Origin: Acholeplasmataceae bacterium
GTDB lineage: Bacteria > Bacillota_I > Bacilli_A > Izemoplasmatales > Hujiaoplasmataceae
DNA: 24,063 nt
Direction: 5' to 3'
Assembly: GCA_012515085.1 (NCBI GenBank)
Contig: JAAYZB010000034.1
Location: 1 to 24,063, forward strand
Each line of letters opens with the position of its first letter. Positions within the stretch are counted from its first letter, which is position 1. Positions 15,317-23,166 of this stretch are shown one piece after another. The notes under the pieces are model-generated. The model saw only the letters and a program-made list of their open reading frames with translations. It did no database searches and was not told where the DNA came from. A program made the translations under genes and the position numbers.

Positions 15317-16612
15317 ATGAAAAAAATAATTATCAGTTTGTGTTTGGTCTTGCTGGGAGTATTTTTTATCGGATGTGACGGCGGTACTTCCGATCGGGTG
15401 ATAATTGATTTCTGGCACATGTCTCCAGTGGGGAGTGAATCGTTCAGTGCCACGAAACAGATCATCAACGAATTCAATGAATCCCAAGAATTGTACACCG
15501 TCAAAGGAACGGGTTTTGGCTTTTGGGATTACTGGGACAAGATCGCGGTTGCCATTTCCTCGAAGACGGCACCCGATATTGGTTTTTCCACAATTGACGA
15601 CGTCCCGATTCGAGCAGAAGCTGGTGTTCTATACAACATCAGCGATTTGATTGATGCGGATCCGGATGGGATCGACATCGAAGAGTTGTATCAAAGTCAA
15701 CTAGACTTTGCGACCTATGAAGGCGATCTCTACGCTCTTCCCTTCACCGCCACAACTCGAGTGCTTTATTACAACCTTGACATGTTTGCGGAAGTGGGTT
15801 TGACCGAAGCGGATGTGCCGACGACATGGGAAGAATTACATACGGTTGCCAAACAATTAGACGTGGATGAGGACGGCGTGATCCAGCAATTAGGATTTGA
15901 TCCAACGTATGGAAACGCTACTTATCATGGATATTTGTGGCAATGCGGTCTGGATTTCTTTGATGATGACCTCAATCCGACGTTGAATACGCAAAAACAC
16001 ATTGATGTACTCCAATGGATGATTGACTTCAATTCGGAATATACCCGGAATCAACTTGTGGCTTTCGGAGACGCAAATGCGATGCTCGGAATCAACGTGT
16101 TTGCTGGTGAGCGGGTCGCAATGATTGTGGAAGTCGACGGATTGTATCAAATCATCCAAAATGCCGGAGCGACTTTCAACTATGGAGTGACGTCGATCCC
16201 GCTTCCGGATGAGGACGGAGTTCGAGTGAATTGGGGAAGTGGATTCTCAGTGGAGCTCTATGACAATCGTAAGAACGAAGAAGACCAAAAAGCGGGAGCT
16301 TGGGAGTTTCTCAAATATTTGATGAGCAAAGAGGTCCAAAAAGAGTTTTCGACGGCTAATGGTTGGCTCATGGCCCATCAAGAAGCGATGGAAGAAGTCG
16401 CCGAAGGAAACGCGATCATGACGCGGTTATTGGAAGAAGTCGCTTATGCCAGAGACAAACGCTACGTACCTTATGCGCCTTCTTGGCACGGGAATGACTG
16501 GCAACCCTATTATAATCAGGCCTTAAATCGAGAATTGACCGCGGAACAAGCATTGGCTGCAGCTAGGGCAAATTACCTTCAAAAGAAAGAAAACTGGGAA
16601 GCAACCCATTGA
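15317..16612 (+). CDS. Sugar ABC transporter substrate-binding lipoprotein
   Basis: Membrane-anchored solute receptor that delivers a sugar or oligosaccharide to the two permeases. The signal peptide ends with lipobox FFIGC (Cys20). The mature protein is a family 1 extracellular solute-binding fold: IIDFWHMSPVGSE at the start, DIGFSTIDDVPIRAEAGVLYNISDL, ALPFTATTRVLYYNLDMFAEVG, and PTTWEEL. Aromatics near the presumed cleft (W-D-Y-W, the W-Q-C-G region and WHGNDWQPYYNQAL) fit carbohydrate stacking. The 431-residue length is typical. AGGAGG lies 5 to 10 nt before ATG 15317. The substrate is unknown; the isomerase in the same regulon suggests a mannose-containing or related glycan. Confidence 0.93.
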   Translation: MKKIIISLCLVLLGVFFIGCDGGTSDRVIIDFWHMSPVGSESFSATKQIINEFNESQELYTVKGTGFGFWDYWDKIAVAISSKTAPDIGFSTIDDVPIRAEAGVLYNISDLIDADPDGIDIEELYQSQLDFATYEGDLYALPFTATTRVLYYNLDMFAEVGLTEADVPTTWEELHTVAKQLDVDEDGVIQQLGFDPTYGNATYHGYLWQCGLDFFDDDLNPTLNTQKHIDVLQWMIDFNSEYTRNQLVAFGDANAMLGINVFAGERVAMIVEVDGLYQIIQNAGATFNYGVTSIPLPDEDGVRVNWGSGFSVELYDNRKNEEDQKAGAWEFLKYLMSKEVQKEFSTANGWLMAHQEAMEEVAEGNAIMTRLLEEVAYARDKRYVPYAPSWHGNDWQPYYNQALNRELTAEQALAAARANYLQKKENWEATH

Positions 16613-16627
16613 TTGTGAGGTGAAAGG

Positions 16628-17545
16628 GTGGTGAAAACCAGCTCTGTCACAAAGCTAAAAAAACAAGAAAACTACATCGGTTATTTGTTCGCCTCTCCTT
16701 GGCTCATCGGTCTGATCGTGCTGGGTATTTTTCCGATTTTCATGTCGCTCTACTTCAGTTTCACCAACTATAACATGATTTCTGCACCCACTTGGGTCGG
16801 GTTCACCAATTATCGAATCTTGTTTACGAACGACGATTTATTTTGGAAGAGCTTAGGAAATACGGTATATCACGTCATGATAGCCGTTCCTTTGGGAATC
16901 ATTGTCGGAATTGCTCTCGCGTTGCTCTTGAACAGCAAAGTCAAAGGCATGAGTATTTATCGGACCATGTTTTATCTTCCCAATGTCGTGTCGGTTGTGG
17001 CCATGACATTGCTTTGGCTCTGGTTGTTTCAACCCAATTTTGGATTGATCAACCAGTTGTTGTCTCCGTTCTATAAGCTTTTCAATTTGGAACCTTTAGG
17101 GTGGTATTTGGATCAAAACATGTCGAAAATGACTTTGATTTTGATGGGGCTATGGACAGCCGGGGGATCAATGGTCATCTATCTGGCGCAAATGCAGGAT
17201 ATTCCAGTGACATTATACGAATCGGCTGAAATCGATGGCGCAGGCTGGTTCAAAAAAACGATTCATATCACCTTGCCACTCATGACGCCATCCATTTTCT
17301 TCAACTTCATCATGGGGTTGATCGGCTCGTTCCAAGTTTTCACGATCGCTTATATTATGACGAATGGTGGTCCGTCTCGCTCCACATATTATTACGCATA
17401 TTATCTCTTTGACAAGATGATGAATGATAATGCCATGGGTATGGCTTCCGCCATGGCCTGGATCTTACTTGTGATGGTGCTGATTGTGACAATAGTTGCT
17501 TTGCGCTTGAATAAATTTGTTTTCTATTTGGGCGAAGAAACATAA
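16628..17545 (+). CDS. Carbohydrate ABC transporter permease (MalF/MsmF type)
   Basis: Second inner-membrane subunit of the importer, 305 residues with six predicted membrane segments (for example SPWLIGLIVLGIFPIFMSLYF, VMIAVPLGIIVGIALALLL, SVVAMTLLWLWLF, LILMGLWTAGGSMVIYLA and AWILLVMVLIVTIVALRL). The EAA motif is ESAEIDGAGWFKKTIHITLP. The N-terminal YIGYLFASPWLIG and the LFQPNFGLIN loop are characteristic of UgpA/MsmF relatives. The start is GTG 16628, about 7 nt after GAGG; GTG 16631 is an equally simple alternative differing by one residue. It forms the heterodimer with the other permease in the operon. The gene order permease-binding protein-permease is unusual, since the binding protein more often comes first. 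Confidence 0.93.
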   Translation: MVKTSSVTKLKKQENYIGYLFASPWLIGLIVLGIFPIFMSLYFSFTNYNMISAPTWVGFTNYRILFTNDDLFWKSLGNTVYHVMIAVPLGIIVGIALALLLNSKVKGMSIYRTMFYLPNVVSVVAMTLLWLWLFQPNFGLINQLLSPFYKLFNLEPLGWYLDQNMSKMTLILMGLWTAGGSMVIYLAQMQDIPVTLYESAEIDGAGWFKKTIHITLPLMTPSIFFNFIMGLIGSFQVFTIAYIMTNGGPSRSTYYYAYYLFDKMMNDNAMGMASAMAWILLVMVLIVTIVALRLNKFVFYLGEET

Positions 17546-17580
17546 AAAATATTATTTATATGATAAAAGGAGGAAACAAA

Positions 17581-18420
17581 ATGCGTAAGAAATTGGCTAT
17601 GATTTTTGCTTTATTGCTGGCAGTATTTACTCTCACTGGTTGTTGGTATGGCGAAATTGGCGTCGATACCGTGTTTGACACGAAAGCCGGCGGAGGGACA
17701 AGGACGATTGTGCTCGATGTGATGGACGACACTCTGTCGACAACACCCATACCCAATCCAGATGACCCAGAAGGCGTTGAATCCAAAGGAGCCGTCATCA
17801 ACAACAAACATATTACCGGAGGACTCCCAGCGATCCAAACGTGGTTGGAAGAAAACGCTCCCGACTTTATTACCGTTGAGGCTATGACAACGGATGGCTA
17901 TCATCGTTACTTCACGATGACTTATACCTTTGATGATTTCGATGATTTTTTGGACAAATATGAACTACTGGTCGATTTGTCGCCGACAATGGATTGGGAC
18001 GACTTTGATGCGGAAGATAAACCAACTTGGACTTGCAGCGGATCGACTTGCACATTCTCAGAATCAAAGGATATCGTCAATGCGACGATGGATTGGGCCG
18101 TCGATGGCATCTATAACGATATTTATAATGCGGATGACCTGACGGGCTATGTGACGAAGAACGATATCTCCGTTTTGGCAAACTATACGTTGACGATCGG
18201 CGAAGAAGAGTATGAAGAACTGCAACACTTTGATCCCGCAGCCGTTGATGGCGACGGCACTGGAAAAATGATCTATGTGACCAGCCCCACGCTTGAACTC
18301 TCGGGAGAACTGCCCATGTCCACCGGAATCATCGTGTTGATCGTGGCTGGAGTTGTGGTTGTTGCCGGTGGTGTGGTTGTTCTAGTATTGTTCTTAGGTA
18401 AAAAGAAAGTAGCGGCATAA
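17581..18420 (+). CDS. Acidic lipoprotein with an additional C-terminal membrane anchor
   Basis: I do not recognise a characterised family with confidence; it faintly recalls LppM-like domains. The 280-residue protein starts with a lipoprotein signal (FTLTGC, Cys21). A strongly acidic extracellular part follows, rich in Asp (FDDFDDFLDKYEL and DWDDFDAEDK), with a CSGSTC pair that could form a disulfide. It ends with a hydrophobic helix (IIVLIVAGVVVVAGGVVVLVLF) and a KKK stop-transfer. It would thus be tethered at both ends with about 230 residues outside. ATG 17581 has AAAGGAGG just upstream; an upstream ATG at 17560 overlaps nothing useful. Its position inside the uptake operon suggests a role at the cell surface in glycan capture or transporter assembly (inference). 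Confidence 0.75.
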   Translation: MRKKLAMIFALLLAVFTLTGCWYGEIGVDTVFDTKAGGGTRTIVLDVMDDTLSTTPIPNPDDPEGVESKGAVINNKHITGGLPAIQTWLEENAPDFITVEAMTTDGYHRYFTMTYTFDDFDDFLDKYELLVDLSPTMDWDDFDAEDKPTWTCSGSTCTFSESKDIVNATMDWAVDGIYNDIYNADDLTGYVTKNDISVLANYTLTIGEEEYEELQHFDPAAVDGDGTGKMIYVTSPTLELSGELPMSTGIIVLIVAGVVVVAGGVVVLVLFLGKKKVAA

Positions 18421-18455
18421 ACGAATCTGTTAAAAAAGGAAGTAGGAGGCTAGTG

Positions 18456-19088
18456 ATGCATCAAGGCGCGTTCAAAGAGTGCTACCGCCAAGTGATGGAC
18501 CATGTATTGCTCAATATGATATTTCTGGTATGTGTCCTGCTTGGGGCTGGAATCACGTTTGGTGCAGCATTCAAATCCCTCCATTACGTTGCATACAAAC
18601 TAGCCGATAAAGAACGTCATGTGGCAGTTTTCCATGATTTTTGGGTTGCTTTTAAAGATGATTTTTTCAAAAGCACTCTGATATGGCTTGCTGCTGTAGG
18701 AACTGGCTTCCTGCTTGCTTTATCATTTTACATCGCTTTCACAAACCATCAACTTATTCTCATGATTTCTGTAATTGTGACCGGGACCATTCTAATCCTT
18801 TTTCTATTGTATCTTTATCCCGTCATGGCGATATTTCAAAGTGGTTCACTTCGAGCCCTTTTTCGCAATAGTTTCTTGATTTTTGCCAAAAATCCGGTAG
18901 TTTCTTTTTTTATGCTTGGATCTCTGGCAGCGGTTGTGTGTTTATTTATTTTGTTTGAAGGGACTATTCTCGTCTCTATTGGGTTGTTTGCTTGGCTAGA
19001 GGCAAGGTATCTGAAGCCTTTGTTTCAGCCTTACATTGAGGCACTGGAATCAGAAACCAGTATACTAAATGAAGAAGACATTCGTTAA
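18456..19088 (+). CDS. YesL-like (DUF624) integral membrane protein
   Basis: This 210-residue protein has about five hydrophobic segments (HVLLNMIFLVCVLLGAGITF, STLIWLAAVGTGFLLALSF, ILMISVIVTGTILILFLLYL, VVSFFMLGSLAAVVCLFILF and a short last one). The loop ADKERHVAVFHDFWVAFKDDFFKST resembles the DUF624 signature in YesL of Bacillus subtilis. Genes of this family are regularly found in oligosaccharide-utilisation clusters next to sugar ABC permeases, as here; the molecular role is unknown. ATG 18456 is preferred over GTG 18453 because AGGAGG (18444-18449) is 6 nt upstream. It starts 35 nt after the acidic lipoprotein gene, with no terminator between. Confidence 0.8.
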   Translation: MHQGAFKECYRQVMDHVLLNMIFLVCVLLGAGITFGAAFKSLHYVAYKLADKERHVAVFHDFWVAFKDDFFKSTLIWLAAVGTGFLLALSFYIAFTNHQLILMISVIVTGTILILFLLYLYPVMAIFQSGSLRALFRNSFLIFAKNPVVSFFMLGSLAAVVCLFILFEGTILVSIGLFAWLEARYLKPLFQPYIEALESETSILNEEDIR

Positions 19089-19131
19089 GAAAACTAAAAA
19101 CCAATTAGTCTGAATAAGGTGGCGATAAAAT

Positions 19132-19845
19132 ATGATTACCGAAATCATCATTTCTGTGGTCATGTCAGTTCTTACTGTAAGCACTGGAGCCCTCTTTTTT
19201 CTGATGGGGAAGAAAAAAGGGGAAAAGGATCTTTTAGCTCTTTTTATGATCAATGGTTATGAGGTTCGAACTCGTATTTTCCGAGGTTTGAACAACCATG
19301 TGAAAAAAGGGGGGATCGTCTTTGTGGGTGATTCGATTACTCAAGATTATCCAATTGGCGAATATTTTCCCGAAAAATTAGTGTATAATCGCGGAATTGG
19401 CGGAGACACCTCTCAAGGATTACTTGGACGGATGGAGGAAAGCGTCTATGCGCTTGATCCCATGTGTGTGATATTGCTGATTGGTACCAATGATTTGGTG
19501 CTGCTTGGCGATGGCATCGAGGCAATCTTTAACCGAATTCAAGAGGCTATTTTACAAATACGTGATCATTGTCCATATACCCGGATTGTGTGCGAAGCCG
19601 TCTATCCTGTCAATCCGGATATTGATCCGGTGACGGTGTCAAAAAGGTCAAACTCGGACATTCTTGTGTTGAATAAACGACTCAAAGATATTCCGGATGT
19701 GACCTTTATCGATCTAACCAATGTTTTATCGGATTCGACTGGCGCTTTGTCAAAACAATTGTCTTTGGATGGATTGCATATTAACCAAGAAGGATACCGC
19801 CTTGTCAGCGACAAACTTCGAGAAATCGTACCAGAACTCAACTAG
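19132..19845 (+). CDS. Membrane-anchored SGNH/GDSL-type esterase
   Basis: This 237-residue protein has an N-terminal membrane segment (IIISVVMSVLTVSTGALFFLMG) followed by KKK, so it could be tethered with the domain on either face. The SGNH hydrolase blocks are complete: I FVGDSIT with Ser68, II NRGIGGD, III LIGTNDL, and V DGLHIN with D213 and H216. Such enzymes remove acyl groups, often acetyl, from carbohydrates, or act on lysophospholipids. Its place at the end of the uptake operon favours deacylation of the transported glycan (inference). AAGGTGG lies upstream of ATG 19132. It is followed by a terminator that closes the operon beginning at 10456. Confidence 0.88.
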   Translation: MITEIIISVVMSVLTVSTGALFFLMGKKKGEKDLLALFMINGYEVRTRIFRGLNNHVKKGGIVFVGDSITQDYPIGEYFPEKLVYNRGIGGDTSQGLLGRMEESVYALDPMCVILLIGTNDLVLLGDGIEAIFNRIQEAILQIRDHCPYTRIVCEAVYPVNPDIDPVTVSKRSNSDILVLNKRLKDIPDVTFIDLTNVLSDSTGALSKQLSLDGLHINQEGYRLVSDKLREIVPELN

Positions 19846-19856
19846 CAGACGAAAAG

Positions 19857-19878
19857 AAAGGCTAATAGCCTTTTTTTT
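19857..19878 (+). terminator. Intrinsic terminator of the sugar-uptake operon
   Basis: AAAGGCT (19857-19863) pairs with AGCCTTT (19867-19873) across a 3-nt loop and runs into eight T residues. Confidence 0.92.
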
Positions 19879-19942
19879 AGGCATCTGAATATACAAAACA
19901 ATCAGAAAATGGTAAAATTAATACCTAAGGGAGAATGATAAT

Positions 19943-20329
19943 ATGCCATTTATGAAGTATTACTTAATTGCACTCGGGATTTTTTTTGCTATTGATATTT
20001 TATGGCTTGGATTGATCGCCAAGAAGTTGTATGCTCAATATTTAGGCGATTTGATGGGGCCGGTACGATGGGTTCCTGCCATTATTTTTTACTTGCTCTT
20101 CATCGTTGGAATTGTCTTTTTTGTCATCGATCCTTCAATTGCAAAAGCCTCTTGGTCTTATGCTTTGCTAGCAGGGATGTTGTTTGGGTTTATTGCTTAT
20201 GCAACTTATGATTTGACGAATTTGGCGACGTTGAAAGGATGGCCATGGCAAATAACATTGATTGATCTTGTCTGGGGCACTTTTCTCGGCGGAGCAGTGT
20301 CGGTCATCACACACTTCATTGTGAGGTAA
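19943..20329 (+). CDS. DUF2177 family membrane protein
   Basis: This 128-residue protein has four predicted membrane segments. The motif FFAIDILWLGLIAKKLYAQYLGDLM and the later FGFIAYATYDLTNLATLKGWPW match the DUF2177 family, whose function is unknown. AAGGGAGA lies ahead of ATG 19943. A weak promoter (TATACA 19890-19895, 17 nt, TAAAAT 19913-19918) follows the preceding terminator, so it probably begins a new unit with the DAK-DegV fusion (5-nt gap) and the DUF1295 gene. The ribosome binding site of the next gene overlaps its 3' end, so expression is coupled. Confidence 0.85.
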   Translation: MPFMKYYLIALGIFFAIDILWLGLIAKKLYAQYLGDLMGPVRWVPAIIFYLLFIVGIVFFVIDPSIAKASWSYALLAGMLFGFIAYATYDLTNLATLKGWPWQITLIDLVWGTFLGGAVSVITHFIVR

Positions 20330-20334
20330 GCTAT

Positions 20335-22080
20335 ATGGAATTTGTAACGTTTGAAGGGAATGACCTTTACCATGCTTTTTTGAGCGGTGCGCGAAAATTG
20401 ATCAGCATCAAACATCATCTCAATAACATCAACGTGTTTCCCGTTCCCGATGGGGATACGGGGTCTAACATGTCCTATTTGATGCAAACGATCATTAATG
20501 AGGCACTTCCATCCGAGGACTTTTCGGAAACGATGGATTCGATTGCAACGGCGGCGTTAAGCGGTAGCCGTGGCAATTCCGGAATCATTATTTCCGAATA
20601 TTTTAATGGTCTCTCAGAAAAATTAAAAGGGAAAACACATGTGAAGCTTGATGAGTTTATGGATGCGGTCAAACACGCAATCAAGAAAGCTTATGAAGCA
20701 ATCATGAATCCTGTAGAAGGCACGATCTTGACAATATTACGCAAAGCTGCAGAGGTCACAACACCACAAACTAGTTTTAACTCGTATTTCAAAACAAGTC
20801 TGGAACAAGCTAAACAAGCGTTAAAAGAGACGACTGAGCAATTGGAAGTACTAAAGAAGAATGGGGTCGTCGATGCCGGAGCCGAAGGGTTCACAGCCTT
20901 TTTGGAGGGGATCAATTATTACTTGGAAACCGGGAAGACAGAAACGCCCAATCTTGCTCCTGTGGTTGAAGCCATTGTTGTCAGTCATGATATGGTCGTT
21001 ACAGAGCGTTATTGTACCGAAGCACTGCTGATCCATGTGAACCGGTCCAGTCACGATCTTCAATCCTTATTAGCAGAAATGGGATCGTCCTTAATTGTTT
21101 CTGGTCATTCGGATAAAATGCGAATTCACATCCACACGGATTTCCCTGAGAAATTCTTTTTGAAACTTCGAGAGTACGGTCAGATCGTTGAGCAAAAAGT
21201 AGATGATATGATTCGTCAGCAACAAGCGATATCCGCTAGTCATCCTCGGATCGCAATCGTCACTGACACCATCGCGGATTTGCCACTTGAAATAATGGAT
21301 GAATACCAAATACATCGACTACCGATGTCCTTGATGGTAGATGACACATCTTATATCGACCGTTTCTCGATTACGACCGACACCTTCTATGACTTAATGC
21401 CGCAAACCAAGAAGTTTTCATCTTCACAGCCGGATCCAAAAACCATTGAACGGACACTCGAGTTTTTGCTCGACCACTATGATGACATCATCGTTGTCAC
21501 CGTTGCCAGCAAACTCTCCGGCACCTACAATGCGATCCTTCACATGGCACAAGACGAAAAAAGAATTCACTTGGTCGATTCCAGACAAAACTCTGGAGCT
21601 CAAGGATTGGTTGTGTTGGAAGCAGCTAAACAAATAGCCAGTGGCGCCTCACTTGAATCGGTTTTAAAGGCGCTTGAATCGGTTATCGCCCGAACCAGGA
21701 TTTATGTATCGGTCAAGACGCTCAAATACATGGTTCGACAAGGCAGGGTATCGAAAGTGACAGGCCTACTTGCCAAACTCATGAACTTAAAACCAGTGAT
21801 TTCCTTAGATGCAGAAGGTGGCGGCATCATCCGGGAAAAAGCCTTCAGTTTGCATCAAAACGAGAAGAAAATTTTAAAATTGATCAAAAAAGCACCCGTT
21901 GATCAGTTCGGAATGGTTCATGCATTAGCTCCGAAACGTGCGCAAAAATTGGCAGAGCGTATCACTGAAATCACAGGAAAAAAACCCCTTTTCACGACAA
22001 CGATTTCGCCCATTGTCGCAATGAATGCCGGTATTGGGGCGATTGGCGTCGCATTGACTTTCAAAACCGAGGTGAAATAA
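20335..22080 (+). CDS. FakA-FakB-like fusion (DAK/DhaL kinase domain plus DegV domain)
   Basis: It combines two proteins of the fatty-acid kinase system. In Staphylococcus, FakA phosphorylates exogenous fatty acids held by the separate carrier FakB, producing acyl-phosphate for phospholipid synthesis. Residues 1-200 form the DhaL nucleotide-binding domain, with magnesium-binding PVPDGDTGSNM (D39, D41), SGSRGNSG and VDAGAEG. About 220-295 is the FakA middle/C-terminal type region. DegV runs from 303 (IAIVTDTIADLP), with SSSQPDP, LSGTYNA and MVRQGRVSK. The DegV C-terminal motif, usually GAHTGPGALG, reads AMNAGIGAIG: Asn564 replaces the His that contacts the fatty-acid carboxylate in FakB. The start ATG 20335 is 8 nt after GAGG. 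Whether it is a working kinase or a variant for another acyl ligand is open. Confidence 0.9.
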   Translation: MEFVTFEGNDLYHAFLSGARKLISIKHHLNNINVFPVPDGDTGSNMSYLMQTIINEALPSEDFSETMDSIATAALSGSRGNSGIIISEYFNGLSEKLKGKTHVKLDEFMDAVKHAIKKAYEAIMNPVEGTILTILRKAAEVTTPQTSFNSYFKTSLEQAKQALKETTEQLEVLKKNGVVDAGAEGFTAFLEGINYYLETGKTETPNLAPVVEAIVVSHDMVVTERYCTEALLIHVNRSSHDLQSLLAEMGSSLIVSGHSDKMRIHIHTDFPEKFFLKLREYGQIVEQKVDDMIRQQQAISASHPRIAIVTDTIADLPLEIMDEYQIHRLPMSLMVDDTSYIDRFSITTDTFYDLMPQTKKFSSSQPDPKTIERTLEFLLDHYDDIIVVTVASKLSGTYNAILHMAQDEKRIHLVDSRQNSGAQGLVVLEAAKQIASGASLESVLKALESVIARTRIYVSVKTLKYMVRQGRVSKVTGLLAKLMNLKPVISLDAEGGGIIREKAFSLHQNEKKILKLIKKAPVDQFGMVHALAPKRAQKLAERITEITGKKPLFTTTISPIVAMNAGIGAIGVALTFKTEVK

Positions 22081-22081
22081 G

Positions 22082-22870
22082 ATGGATTGGCTGTATTTGC
22101 TAGGAGTTTTACTTTGTCTCATTCTATATTTTTCGATTTTTTTCGTGATCGCTCAGATCAAAAAAAACAACGCAATTGTTGATATTGCATGGGGTTTGGG
22201 GTTTGTGGTGATCGCTTGGTACAGCCTGATTTACCAATGGATAAAAGTAGGCACACCTTATCTATTTCAATTCGTGGTGACGGGGTTGACAACATTGTGG
22301 GGATTCCGCTTGTTTTTCTATATCTCAATCCGGAATTTCAAGAAGCCAGAAGATTTCCGTTATCAGGATATGCGAAAAAAATGGGCAGGGAAGAATCCTT
22401 ACATACAAGCCTTTTTTCGGGTCTTCATGGCTCAGGCCGGGTTCATGTCATTGATTTCATTACCGATTTTGGCTGCCTATACAGCTACCAAAGAATCACC
22501 TCTATGGCTGGTTATTCCCGGTGGAATTGTCTTTTTGATTGGTCTCTTTTTTGAAGCAATCGGAGATGCACAATTGCGAGCGTTTATTAAAAAACCAGAA
22601 AACCGCGGGCATATCATGCAATCCGGCTTATGGAAATATACTCGTCATCCCAATTATTTTGGAGAAACCTTGATTTGGTGGGGATTATGGATTGTCGTTC
22701 TAGGAGCTGACTATGGTCCTTATGCCCTCTTCAGTCCGTTGCTCATCACCTATTTGTTGCTGTTTGTGTCCGGGATTCCGTTGCTTGAAAAGAAATATGC
22801 GGATCATCCAGAATTTCAGGATTACAAACGGCGGACATCCGTCTTCTTCCCATGTCCGCCTAAAAAATAA
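22082..22870 (+). CDS. DUF1295 family membrane protein (steroid 5-alpha-reductase-like)
   Basis: This 262-residue protein has about six hydrophobic segments and the features of the DUF1295 / isoprenylcysteine-methyltransferase-like superfamily: NNAIVDIAWGLGF near the start, RLFFYISIRNF, and the C-terminal signature GLWKYTRHPNYFGETLIWWG followed by PLLEKKYADHPEFQDYKRRTS. The family includes NADPH-dependent reductases of sterols and polyprenyl lipids; the bacterial substrate is unknown. ATG starts 1 nt after the fusion gene's TAA, and GAGGTGA inside the end of that gene serves as its ribosome binding site. Coexpression with a fatty-acid kinase fusion suggests membrane-lipid work (inference). 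Confidence 0.85.
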   Translation: MDWLYLLGVLLCLILYFSIFFVIAQIKKNNAIVDIAWGLGFVVIAWYSLIYQWIKVGTPYLFQFVVTGLTTLWGFRLFFYISIRNFKKPEDFRYQDMRKKWAGKNPYIQAFFRVFMAQAGFMSLISLPILAAYTATKESPLWLVIPGGIVFLIGLFFEAIGDAQLRAFIKKPENRGHIMQSGLWKYTRHPNYFGETLIWWGLWIVVLGADYGPYALFSPLLITYLLLFVSGIPLLEKKYADHPEFQDYKRRTSVFFPCPPKK

Positions 22871-22898
22871 CTTCTGCTTTGCTCACAATAGATTTTCC

Positions 22899-22927
22899 TT
22901 GATTTTTTTCGATTTCACAGGTAAAAT
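22899..22927 (+). promoter_or_regulatory. Candidate promoter of rpmG
   Basis: TTGATT (22899-22904), 17-nt spacer, TAAAAT (22922-22927). It gives a start site about 20 nt before the gene. Confidence 0.6.
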
Positions 22928-22954
22928 AATACAGGTACGATTGGAGGCTTCCGA

Positions 22955-23104
22955 ATGAGAGTTCAATTCACGTTAAAGTGTAGCGAATGTAAAGAAGAAA
23001 ACTACACCATGACAAAAAACAAAAAAACCCATCCCGATCGGATGGAAGTCAAAAAATATTGTCCACGTTGTCAAAAAGAAACCATTCATCGGGAAAAGAA
23101 ATAA
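22955..23104 (+). CDS. rpmG: 50S ribosomal protein L33 (bL33)
   Basis: A 49-codon gene beginning MRVQFTLKCSEC and ending ETIHREKK. It is a zinc-ribbon form with C9-x2-C12 and C36-x2-C39, and the family pattern KNKKTHPDRMEVKKYCP. The product is a small large-subunit ribosomal protein near the E site. GGAGG (22943-22947) lies 7 nt before ATG. It has its own promoter and terminator here instead of the common rpmG-secE-nusG linkage. Four-cysteine bL33 is the zinc-dependent type; many Bacillota also carry a cysteine-free paralog. Confidence 0.95.
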   Translation: MRVQFTLKCSECKEENYTMTKNKKTHPDRMEVKKYCPRCQKETIHREKK

Positions 23105-23126
23105 CTTCATATATTGAAGTTTTTTT
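23103..23126 (+). terminator. Intrinsic terminator of rpmG
   Basis: AACTTCA (23103-23109) pairs with TGAAGTT (23115-23121) over a 5-nt loop, with a T-run to 23126. It overlaps the rpmG stop codon. Confidence 0.88.
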
Positions 23127-23166
23127 CTTATTATCTTTTCTATCTTTATAGTACGGGGAGTCGGCA

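Noticed and set aside
15044..15504. Long minus-strand open frames across the permease/binding-protein junction
   Set aside because: They are antisense to two clearly recognisable genes and include the complement of the signal peptide; composition is not protein-like.
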